Source: Gemmatimonadota bacterium (GTDB taxonomy: Bacteria > Gemmatimonadota > Gemmatimonadetes > Gemmatimonadales > Gemmatimonadaceae). From it: DNA of 64,000 nucleotides. The notes below the pieces were generated by a model. The model was not told where the DNA came from. It saw only the letters and a program-made list of their open reading frames with translations, and did no database searches. The position numbers were made by a program, and so were the translations under genes. Position 1 is the first letter of the stretch, and each line of letters begins with the position of its first letter. This document shows positions 8,761-16,555 of this stretch, piece by piece. Location: NCBI GenBank assembly GCA_031127095.1, contig JARIEX010000001.1:1-64000 (forward strand), written 5' to 3'.

Positions 8761-11267
8761 CCTGGATGCTCACCGACCGCCGGCACGTACACGCACAACT
8801 CGCCGACGCCGTGCTGGCCGACCCGCCACCGGCCGCACTGGGCGACATCACCCTGCTCCCCCACCAGCGCGACGCCGTCGCACGCATCCGCACCGCCATC
8901 CGCACACACCACGGCGCACTCCTCGCCGACGACGTCGGACTCGGCAAGACATACACCGCCCTCGCCGTCGCCAGCCGCTATACCCAGGTGCACGTGATCG
9001 CCCCCGCCGCCCTCCAGGCGATGTGGCGCACCGCCATCACACACGCCCAGTTGCCGCACGTCCGACTGCACTCGGTCCACGGGTTCTCGCACGGCGCACC
9101 CGAGCGCACCGACACGCCCCCGCACGTCGTGCGGGAAGCATCCGACGGCAGATCGCCGCCACGCTCCGTCCTCGTGATCATCGACGAGGCCCACTACCTG
9201 CGCACCCGGCGCACCGCACGCTACGCCGCCGTCGCACGGTTCGTGAGCGGCTGCGACACCCTGCTCCTGTCAGCCACGCCACTCCACAATCGGGCCGACG
9301 AGCTGCGCCATCTCCTCGGCCTCTTCCTCGGCGCGCGGGCCGACCTCCTCTCCGACACCCTGCTCGCACAAGTCGTCATCCGGCGCACCACCGCCCACGC
9401 ACTCCCGGGACCGTCATCCACCCCCGCCGTTCAACGACACGGCGCGCACCCGATCCCGCACGACCGCGACACGCTCGCCCACATTCTCGCCATCCCCGCG
9501 CCCCTCCCCGCCCACGATGGCGCCGTCGCCGGTGCACTGATCAGACTGGGGCTGCTGCGCGCCTGGTGCTCCAGCGACGCCGCCCTCGCGCACGCCGTCC
9601 GGCAGCGACGCCTGCGGGGGCACGCCCTGCAACAGGCGCTGCGCGCCGGACGGCATCCCACACAGGCGGAACTGCGCAGCTGGCTCGTCGGCGAGCACGA
9701 CGTCCAGCTCGCGTTCCCCGAACTGATGGCGCAACACCCCGTCGAAGCCGCACCACTCCTCGATCGGCTGGCGGCCCACCTCGATGCCCTCGAGCGGCTC
9801 GCCCAGCATCACGACGCCACCGCCTGTGGCGATGTCGCCCGCGCCGACGCGCTCCGGGACATCATGCGGACACACCCCGATACCCCGATCATCGCATTCT
9901 CACAGTTCACCCGCACCGTGCACGCGCTGCATCGCGCCCTCGCCGACATCGCCGGCGTCGGCGTGCTCTCCAGCCGACACGCCCGCATCGCCAGCGGCCG
10001 TATCAGCCGCAGCGACGCCCTGGCTCGCTTCGCCCCACACGCACAGGAACGCCCGCCGCCGCCCACGCAGCAGTCCATTCGCCTGCTGCTCTCCACCGAT
10101 CTGCTCGCCGAAGGCGTGAACCTGCAGGACGCCGGTGTCGTCGTCCACCTCGACCTGCCGTGGACCGACGCCCTGCGCACGCAGCGCGTCGGACGCTGCG
10201 CCCGCATCGGCTCACCACATGCCGTCGTGCACGTGTACCGCTTCGCACCACCGCCACACGGGGAGCGCGCGCTGCAGCTGCACCGCCGGCTCACCCAAAA
10301 GGCGCGGCTCGCGAAACGCTTCACCGGCGTCACACCAACACACGCGCGCACAGCGCCGTCGGTGCGCACGGCGAGCGCCGCGGCGCAGGCCACACGCCTG
10401 CGCCGCCTGCTCTCCACATGGCGTGATCACGCGGAGCAACAGCCACCGATCACCACGCCCGAGACCACCCACCCGGCCACGCGAGTAGTCACCGCCGTGA
10501 CTACCGCGGTGACTACCGCCGTGGCGACCGCCGTGGCACCGGACCACGCATGGATAGCGCACATCGAACACCACGGTGTGCACCAACTACTCTGCGCCAT
10601 CGCCGGGCAACGGGCGGGAGCACGACGGCGCGTGGGCACCGGCGTTCGCCTGCTCGTCCGCGCCGTCCGGATCGCGCAGCGCGCGGAGCCCGTGGGGGAC
10701 CGCACGCTCGCGGCGGTGGAAACGTCCACCGCGCACGCGGCCGTCGTCACGGCTGCGATCACGGCGGCCGTGCACCGTGCGCGGCGCGATATCCATCGGT
10801 GGGAGCGTCGCAGCCATGTTCGCGAGGCCGCCGGTCCACCGGCCGGCGCGCTGTCTCCCGTGCGGCAGCGCGTGACCCGGCAGATCGAGCAGCTCGTTGG
10901 GCGTGCGACGGCGCTCGAGCGCCGGGCGTGGCAGCCTGCCATTCGTGAGGCCATGCAGGTCGTCGCGCGCGCGCAGGGGACCGGCGCCGACGATGCGCTC
11001 GCGCGCTGGAGCGCTGAGTGGTCCGGGCGGGACCACACGTGGCTCGGGGCGTGGCGGCGCGAGCCGGTGTTGGCGGCGGGCGCGACGAGGGCGGATGCCG
11101 ATGCGGAGACCAAAGTGTGTGGCGGTGCCAGTGCCAGTACGCGTTCCGGTGTGCGCGCCGCGCCGCTCGTCGTGCATGCGCTGTTGCTGGTCGGCCCGGA
11201 GTTCCACGCCGATTACACTTCGGCATGCCACGACACGCCTTGCTCTTCGATCTCGACGGGACCCTGA
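8757..11267 (+). CDS. SNF2-family DEAH-type helicase
   Basis: LPHQRDAVARIRTAIRTHHGALLADDVGLGKTYTALAVA (motif I), VLVIIDEAHYLRT (II), LLLSATPLHNRADEL (III), QRVGRCARIGS (VI). Start ATG overlaps the methyltransferase stop in ATGA. Confidence 0.88.
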   Translation: MTWMLTDRRHVHAQLADAVLADPPPAALGDITLLPHQRDAVARIRTAIRTHHGALLADDVGLGKTYTALAVASRYTQVHVIAPAALQAMWRTAITHAQLPHVRLHSVHGFSHGAPERTDTPPHVVREASDGRSPPRSVLVIIDEAHYLRTRRTARYAAVARFVSGCDTLLLSATPLHNRADELRHLLGLFLGARADLLSDTLLAQVVIRRTTAHALPGPSSTPAVQRHGAHPIPHDRDTLAHILAIPAPLPAHDGAVAGALIRLGLLRAWCSSDAALAHAVRQRRLRGHALQQALRAGRHPTQAELRSWLVGEHDVQLAFPELMAQHPVEAAPLLDRLAAHLDALERLAQHHDATACGDVARADALRDIMRTHPDTPIIAFSQFTRTVHALHRALADIAGVGVLSSRHARIASGRISRSDALARFAPHAQERPPPPTQQSIRLLLSTDLLAEGVNLQDAGVVVHLDLPWTDALRTQRVGRCARIGSPHAVVHVYRFAPPPHGERALQLHRRLTQKARLAKRFTGVTPTHARTAPSVRTASAAAQATRLRRLLSTWRDHAEQQPPITTPETTHPATRVVTAVTTAVTTAVATAVAPDHAWIAHIEHHGVHQLLCAIAGQRAGARRRVGTGVRLLVRAVRIAQRAEPVGDRTLAAVETSTAHAAVVTAAITAAVHRARRDIHRWERRSHVREAAGPPAGALSPVRQRVTRQIEQLVGRATALERRAWQPAIREAMQVVARAQGTGADDALARWSAEWSGRDHTWLGAWRREPVLAAGATRADADAETKVCGGASASTRSGVRAAPLVVHALLLVGPEFHADYTSACHDTPCSSISTGP

Positions 11268-11875
11268 TCGACTCGATCCAGTTGCTCCTCGAGTCCATGC
11301 ACTTCGCCTTTGCGGGGCAGGAGCGCGCCCCCACGACGGAGCAGTGGGTGGCGGGGATCGGGACGCCGTTGCGGACCCAGTTGGCCGAGTGGTGTGACGG
11401 GGCGGAGGCGGTCGAGGCGTTGGCCACGCGCTATCGCGAGTATCAGACCATCCACCTGGCGCGGCTCACCACCGTGTATCCCGGGGTGCCTGAGACCATC
11501 GCCTGGGCACGTGCCGCCGGGCATGCCACGGCACTTGTCACCAGCAAAGGGCGCGGCATGACGGGGCGCTCGCTCGAGCAAGTCGGGCTGGCGTCGTCGT
11601 TCGACGCGATCGTCACCTTCGAGGAGACCGCGCGTCACAAGCCGCTCCCCGACCCCGTGCTGCTGGCGCTCGACCGGCTGGGGCTGCCGGCACGCAGCGC
11701 GCTGTTCGTGGGGGATTCCCCGCACGATATGCATGCCGGGCGGGCGGCCGGTGTGCGCACGGCGGCTGCGCAGTGGGGGCCGTTCAGCCGAGAGGAACTG
11801 GCGGTCGCGGCACCCGATTATTGGATGAACAGTATGACAGAACTGCCGGGCATCGTCGCCACGCTCGCCTCCTGA
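11225..11875 (+). CDS. HAD-superfamily hydrolase (phosphoglycolate phosphatase-like)
   Basis: MPRHALLFDLDGTLIDS...ALVTSKGRGM...KPLPDPVLLAL...ALFVGDSPHDMHAGRAAGVRT. Confidence 0.92.
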   Translation: MPRHALLFDLDGTLIDSIQLLLESMHFAFAGQERAPTTEQWVAGIGTPLRTQLAEWCDGAEAVEALATRYREYQTIHLARLTTVYPGVPETIAWARAAGHATALVTSKGRGMTGRSLEQVGLASSFDAIVTFEETARHKPLPDPVLLALDRLGLPARSALFVGDSPHDMHAGRAAGVRTAAAQWGPFSREELAVAAPDYWMNSMTELPGIVATLAS

Positions 11876-11904
11876 GCCGCCGCGTCAACGAGCGGGAGGC
11901 GCGC

Positions 11905-12330
11905 TTAGCGCGTCGGCATCGGTACGGCCACGACGTCGAGCCCGTCGATGCCGCTGAAGTCATCAGGATTGCACGTGTAGATCGGTAACGCATTCGCGAG
12001 CGCCGTGGCGGCAATCATGGCGTCGTACGAGCGGGCCTGCGTTTTGCGCCCGGCTTGCCGTAATGACACCGCCACGCGTCCGAAGGCCCGCGCGGCGGCG
12101 GCATCGAACGGCAGCGCATCGAAATCTGCTTCCGCCTGCTGCAGGTGCGCCTGTCGCGCCGACCGTTCGTGATCGGATTTGGCGACGAGCGGCCCGACGC
12201 TGAATTCAGCCAACGTGATGGCCGTGATCAGCGGTTCATCCGGTAGCACCGCGGGATCGTCGAGCCGACTGAGCAGGATCACCGTGCTGGTGTCGAGAAT
12301 GCCGCGCTCATGGCGGACCCGGTCGATCAC
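11905..12330 (-). CDS. PIN-domain toxin (VapC-like)
   Basis: ILDTSTVILLSRLDD...LITAITLAEFSVGPLVA...SYDAMIAATALANALPIYTCNPDDF; acidic PIN residues conserved. Confidence 0.9.
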   Translation of the reverse strand: MIDRVRHERGILDTSTVILLSRLDDPAVLPDEPLITAITLAEFSVGPLVAKSDHERSARQAHLQQAEADFDALPFDAAAARAFGRVAVSLRQAGRKTQARSYDAMIAATALANALPIYTCNPDDFSGIDGLDVVAVPMPTR

Positions 12331-12563
12331 AGGGATCCGTCCATCACGTCGTCGAGATCATGGCGCAGCTGCTCTATGTCGACCGACGGAAGTCGGCGCC
12401 ACCGTGTCAGCAGCGCCGCTGCGGTGAGGCCCCGACCGGTGAGCGGACGCAATTCGGCGATCGGACGCCCGTCCATCGTCACGGTGAGTGTTTCTCCGTC
12501 GGCCACGCGCTGCAGCACCCGACCGCCGTTGTTGCGCAGTTCCCGCACGGTGACGTTGTCCAT
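12327..12563 (-). CDS. Phd/YefM-type antitoxin
   Basis: MDNVTVRELRNNGGRVLQRVADGETLTVTMDGRPIAELRPL; ATGA overlap with the downstream PIN gene. Confidence 0.9.
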   Translation of the reverse strand: MDNVTVRELRNNGGRVLQRVADGETLTVTMDGRPIAELRPLTGRGLTAAALLTRWRRLPSVDIEQLRHDLDDVMDGSL

Positions 12564-12575
12564 AACCTGAGTGTA

Positions 12576-12585
12576 TCACCGGTGA
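12576..12585. promoter_or_regulatory. Candidate antitoxin operator TCACCGGTGA
   Basis: Perfect 10-bp palindrome 13 bp upstream of the antitoxin start. Confidence 0.4.
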
Positions 12586-12676
12586 GACAGTCGGGCAAAC
12601 CCAACCCCGCAATCTCGTATTGGCGCCGACCGGTTCGCGTGTGGAAGAACCAAACGCCCGTCATTCGCCACACTCC

Positions 12677-12961
12677 CTACGCCGCCGCCAACTCCTCGAT
12701 CGCGCGGGCGAGTTCGAAATCCTTTTGGGTGATCCCGCCCGCGTCGTGCGTGCTGAGCGAGAAGTGCACCTTGGTGTAGCGGATATCGATGTCAGGGTGA
12801 TGCTGCATCGTTTCGGCGATATCGGCCACCTGCGCGATGAAGGCCACACCCGCCGGAAACGTGGCGAAGTGGTACCCCTTCACGAGCGCGTGGCCCTTAC
12901 GGGACCAGCCCGGCAGGGCGCCGAGGCCTCGCTGGATTTCGATATCGGACAGAGCAGGCAT
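12677..12961 (-). CDS. Pterin-4-alpha-carbinolamine dehydratase
   Basis: LPGWSRKGHALVKGYHFATFPAGVAFIAQVADIAETMQHHPDIDIRYTKVHFSLSTHDAGGITQKDFELA. Confidence 0.93.
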   Translation of the reverse strand: MPALSDIEIQRGLGALPGWSRKGHALVKGYHFATFPAGVAFIAQVADIAETMQHHPDIDIRYTKVHFSLSTHDAGGITQKDFELARAIEELAAA

Positions 12962-13079
12962 GTGTCTCCTAGAGTAGAGTGTGCCTCGTACGGAGACAAT
13001 AGGCGCCGGTTCCGGAACGGTTCCCGCGGGCCCCCTCAGTCGGATTTTCCAGAATCTGATCTTCCCGCCGCCTTTGATT

Positions 13080-13096
13080 TTCGGTATTTATTCGGT
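13080..13096 (+). promoter_or_regulatory. TTCGGT-N5-TTCGGT direct repeat abutting the imuA start
   Basis: ttcggtatttattcggt immediately before ATG 13097; same motif before dnaE2 at 16534. Confidence 0.5.
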
Positions 13097-14272
13097 ATGA
13101 CCGCCTTGCCTGCCACCGCCCTCCTCGATCCCGCTCCCGCGTTGGCGCGGCCGGACCTCACGCCACTCCGCGATCAACTGCAAGCGGTGGTGGCCAGTGG
13201 ACGGCAGGCCAGCGGCCCGTGGAGCACGGGGCTGGCGCGATTGGACCGGGCGCTGGGGGGCGGCATTCCGCGGGGGCGGGTCACCGAGATCAGCGGTCCC
13301 CTGGCCGTCGGCAAAACAGCGTTGCTGCGGCGGTTGGTGGCGCAGGTGCTGCACACCGGCGCGTGGGTGGCATGGATCGACGCCACGCGCACGCTCGCCC
13401 CGGCGCCATGGGCCGCGCTCGGGTCGCGCTTCGTGGTGATCCGGCCGCCCGATACCACACGCAGTGCGTGGACCGCCGATCTGTTGCTGCGCAGCGGGGT
13501 GTTCGCGCTGGTCGTCATCGACGGCGCCCCCCCGTTGTCACGGGTGCATGGCGTGCGCCTGGCGCAGCTGGCGCGGGAGCGCGATGCGGCGTGCGTGGTG
13601 CTCGAGCACCACGAGAGTGGCCGTACCGCGCGTCCCAGCCGGTTGGCCGGCACCGTGCGTCTGCGCGTGGCCGCGATGCCGCCGTGCGCGCCGAGTATGC
13701 CGCCCTCGATGCGCCTGTTACCCAGCCGACGACGACCCACCCCATCCCCAGCAGAACCGGTCGCCGATGCGTCGCGACGGTGTGTGATAACCGTGGAGAA
13801 AGGCGGGCACAGTCAGGGTCGCAGTCAGTCCATCGAGGTGAGCAGTGCAGTCGTCATGGCGCGTCGCGTGTGTACGGATTCCGAGATTCCCGATCGGCGC
13901 GGGGTGGCGCGAAGCGCGCGTCGTCCCTGGACCGCCCGCGGCAACAGCAGCGACGCCGAACAGCCCGGTCAACACACCGAGCACCCCGTCACCTGGGGCG
14001 GACTCGGCGTGTCCGCCAGCGACCTGTACGGAGTTGACCTTCCCGGACACCCAGCTCGCCTTGCCGCTGGGTTTACCGACCGTGGCCTCGCCATCACCAG
14101 CGACCGCCCGTTCCCGCCGCGGGAGCGCAGTGACCGCGAAACCGACCAGCGTACCCGCGACTGGACGCGCGCGCGCGGCCGCCGCCGCGCCGCCGACCCC
14201 GGGTACGGTCGCCGCCCCAAACGCCACGAGCCCACCGCCCACGGCCCACGGCTCACGGCCGAGCGCCCATAG
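13097..14272 (+). CDS. imuA: ImuA-like RecA-fold protein, long overlapping C-terminus
   Basis: STGLARLDRALGGGIPRGRVTEISGPLAVGKTALLRRLVAQVL...ALVVIDGAPPL; upstream of imuB and dnaE2. Final ~140 aa overlap imuB. Confidence 0.78.
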   Translation: MTALPATALLDPAPALARPDLTPLRDQLQAVVASGRQASGPWSTGLARLDRALGGGIPRGRVTEISGPLAVGKTALLRRLVAQVLHTGAWVAWIDATRTLAPAPWAALGSRFVVIRPPDTTRSAWTADLLLRSGVFALVVIDGAPPLSRVHGVRLAQLARERDAACVVLEHHESGRTARPSRLAGTVRLRVAAMPPCAPSMPPSMRLLPSRRRPTPSPAEPVADASRRCVITVEKGGHSQGRSQSIEVSSAVVMARRVCTDSEIPDRRGVARSARRPWTARGNSSDAEQPGQHTEHPVTWGGLGVSASDLYGVDLPGHPARLAAGFTDRGLAITSDRPFPPRERSDRETDQRTRDWTRARGRRRAADPGYGRRPKRHEPTAHGPRLTAERP

Positions 14273-16019
14273 CCCCCAGCCCACAGCCCACTGGGACAAC
14301 GCCCCCCGCGCCCTCCTCATCGACACCAAACTCCGCGCCGTCTCCCTCGCCGCCGGCCGGGCCGGCGTCCGCGCCGGGATGCTCCTCCCCGAAGCCCGCG
14401 CCTGCTGTGCCGATCTCGACGTGCGCCCGTGGGACGATCACGCCATCCGCGACGCCGTGTTGGCGGCCAGCACCGCGCTGCTCGCCGCCAGTCCCCAGGT
14501 CACGCCCGTAGCCGGTGCGCCCGGGATGTGGTGGGTGGGTGCCAACGGCTTCGAGGCTATCGGTGGCGAAGCCCAGCTCGCGCGCACCCTGCTCGCCATC
14601 GCGCAGCAGTGGCACCCCGATGCCCGTGTCGCCATCGCCGATTCATGCGTCGCCGCGCGCGCCGCCACCTGGGCGCCGCGCGCCCGCAGCCGTGCCGTGC
14701 GCGAACGTGATCCACAGGGTGTGCGGGAACGCGATCCACTCACGCTGCCCGACGGCATCACGATCATTCCCGCCGGGCAGTGCGCACAGTATCTCGCACC
14801 GGCGCCATTGGGGTTGGTGCCCATGGACGATGATTTGCGCGACGCGCTGCAGGCGTTGGGACTGCGCACCGTCGGCGGTCTGGCCTCGCTCGAGGCCGGC
14901 GACATCGAAAAGCGCTGGGGCCCCGGCGGCCTCACCGCGTGGCGACTCGCCCACGGCCACGATCCCCGTCGGCCGGGACTCGTGCGCGTGGAAGCCGCGC
15001 GCAGTGCGAGTGTGGAGTTGCCCGCGGCAGTGGAAAGCACCGAGCCCGTGCTGTTCGTGTTGCGCGCGCAGTTGCAGCGCCTACTGCGCGAGTGTGTGGA
15101 AGACGGACGCGCCGCCGCGGCGGTGGCGATCACGCTCGTGCTCGACGCCGGCCGGCAGTATCCCATCGACGACATCGGCAGTGAAATGCGCGGGCATGTC
15201 CACGTGCCGGAGACGTCCGACGACACGACAACGAAGGAAGCAGGACGGAGGAAGGAGCCCCCCCCTGCCCCCTCCTCCCTGACACCCTCCTCCCTGCCTC
15301 CTAAGCCGTTGGCAGTTACGGAGCCTTCGGCAGTTTCAAACCTCCTCAGCATCCCCCAACGCTCCATCACCCGCGAAATCCGCCCCGCGCGTCCGCTCGC
15401 GCGGCTCGAGCCGCTGTTCGATCAATGCCGCAGCCTGCTGGACCGGTGGAGCATTCCCGCGCCGATCATCGGCGTCACCGTCAGCATTCCCGCCACCGCG
15501 CCGCTCGCCGCCGATCAAGGCGACCTGCTGATCCCGTCGTGGCGCGACGCCGCCATGAATGCCGACGCCGTGTTCGCGCGCCTGCGCGCCGTGCTCGATC
15601 CCGACAACACCGGCACCGTCGTCGTGCACCCCGAAGCCGGCGACAGTCATCGCCCCGAAGACACCGGTCGCTGGATCAGCGCCGACGCCATGGCCCTCGG
15701 CGCCGCCCCGATCCCCGCACCGATTCCCGCACCATCAACACCCACCTCGCCAACACCCACCGCCGCCGTACTCCGTTTGCTCGACGCACCGGAAACGGTG
15801 GACGTGGAATGCCCACACGGCGTGCCCGACGCCGTGTGGTGGCGTGGCCAACGTCTGTCGATCCTCACCGCCGACGGCCCCGAACGCTTGAGCGGTGACT
15901 GGTGGCGTGCCGATGCCTACGCCCGCGATTACTGGCGCTGTACCGCCGAGCATGACGGGGAGCTGATGCTGTACTGCGAGGATGGGGTGCGGTGGTACGT
16001 GCAGGGGTGGTTTGACTGA
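13845..16019 (+). CDS. imuB: ImuB, Y-family polymerase-like protein
   Basis: GTG start, VQSSWRVACVRIPRFPIG; ALLIDTKLRAVSLAAGRAGVRAGMLLPEARACCADL...ALQALGLRTVGGLASLEAGDIEKRWGPGGLTAWRLAHGHDPRR; C-terminus RLSGDWWRADAYARDYWRCTAEHDGELMLYCEDGVRWYVQGWFD. Confidence 0.88.
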   Translation: MQSSWRVACVRIPRFPIGAGWREARVVPGPPAATAATPNSPVNTPSTPSPGADSACPPATCTELTFPDTQLALPLGLPTVASPSPATARSRRGSAVTAKPTSVPATGRARAAAAAPPTPGTVAAPNATSPPPTAHGSRPSAHSPQPTAHWDNAPRALLIDTKLRAVSLAAGRAGVRAGMLLPEARACCADLDVRPWDDHAIRDAVLAASTALLAASPQVTPVAGAPGMWWVGANGFEAIGGEAQLARTLLAIAQQWHPDARVAIADSCVAARAATWAPRARSRAVRERDPQGVRERDPLTLPDGITIIPAGQCAQYLAPAPLGLVPMDDDLRDALQALGLRTVGGLASLEAGDIEKRWGPGGLTAWRLAHGHDPRRPGLVRVEAARSASVELPAAVESTEPVLFVLRAQLQRLLRECVEDGRAAAAVAITLVLDAGRQYPIDDIGSEMRGHVHVPETSDDTTTKEAGRRKEPPPAPSSLTPSSLPPKPLAVTEPSAVSNLLSIPQRSITREIRPARPLARLEPLFDQCRSLLDRWSIPAPIIGVTVSIPATAPLAADQGDLLIPSWRDAAMNADAVFARLRAVLDPDNTGTVVVHPEAGDSHRPEDTGRWISADAMALGAAPIPAPIPAPSTPTSPTPTAAVLRLLDAPETVDVECPHGVPDAVWWRGQRLSILTADGPERLSGDWWRADAYARDYWRCTAEHDGELMLYCEDGVRWYVQGWFD
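14231..14287. repeat. Heptameric (CCCACGG)n repeat inside imuB
   Basis: cccaccg cccacgg cccacgg ctcacgg ... ; 14241-14274 matches 59899-59932 at 31/34 positions. Confidence 0.7.
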
Positions 16020-16035
16020 CCGGGTGCCACGCCAC

Positions 16036-16398
16036 CTACACGCCGCTGTCGTCGCGCTCCAGCGGCTTCCCCTCATGATCCGAAATCAGCACCCACACCG
16101 TGCGCGTCCGGCGCGAATACAGCAGCCGCACGGTCACGTCACGCGGGTTCTGCTTAAACGCAAAGTGAAAGCGGAAGCTCGTATCGAGCGATTCGCGGAT
16201 CACCCCTTCCTTGAAGCGCCCGTAGAACTCCTGCACCTTCGTGCACGGCGCGATCTCGGTGAAGAACTGCTTGCCGATCGCGTCTTCCTTCTTCAACGAC
16301 GCCAGCTTCGACTCCACGGCGTTGTAGTTCAAAATCCGCCCGGTCGCGTCCAGCTGGATCATGCCGTACGGCAGCTTGTCCAGCTCCTCGGTGGACAT
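16036..16398 (-). CDS. Photoactive yellow protein-like single PAS-domain protein
   Basis: MSTEELDKLPYGMIQLDATGRILNYNAVESKLASLKKEDAIGKQFFTEIAPCTKVQEFYGRFKEGV...VWVLISD aligns end to end with Halorhodospira PYP ([26 protein letters not shown]...[26 protein letters not shown]). Alternative GTG start at 16428. Confidence 0.82.
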   Translation of the reverse strand: MSTEELDKLPYGMIQLDATGRILNYNAVESKLASLKKEDAIGKQFFTEIAPCTKVQEFYGRFKEGVIRESLDTSFRFHFAFKQNPRDVTVRLLYSRRTRTVWVLISDHEGKPLERDDSGV

Positions 16399-16533
16399 CG
16401 TATCGGCCTGCTCGAGCACCTGCTTCACGAGGGGCGCGGAATACAGGAAGGACGGCGGACAATGGGCATGAGAGAAAGATAACGGCGGTCGGCCGACACA
16501 CGGCCCCGCCGGCCCCCCTTCGCCGCCCCTGGC

Positions 16534-16550
16534 TTCGGTGTATATTCGGT
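16534..16550 (+). promoter_or_regulatory. TTCGGT-N5-TTCGGT direct repeat upstream of dnaE2
   Basis: ttcggtgtatattcggt, 5 nt before ATG 16556. Confidence 0.5.
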
Positions 16551-16555
16551 ACCTC

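Noticed and set aside
8285-10426. 713-aa plus-strand ORF across the methyltransferase-helicase junction
   Set aside because: Arg/Pro-rich out-of-frame shadow; both real frames carry catalytic motifs.
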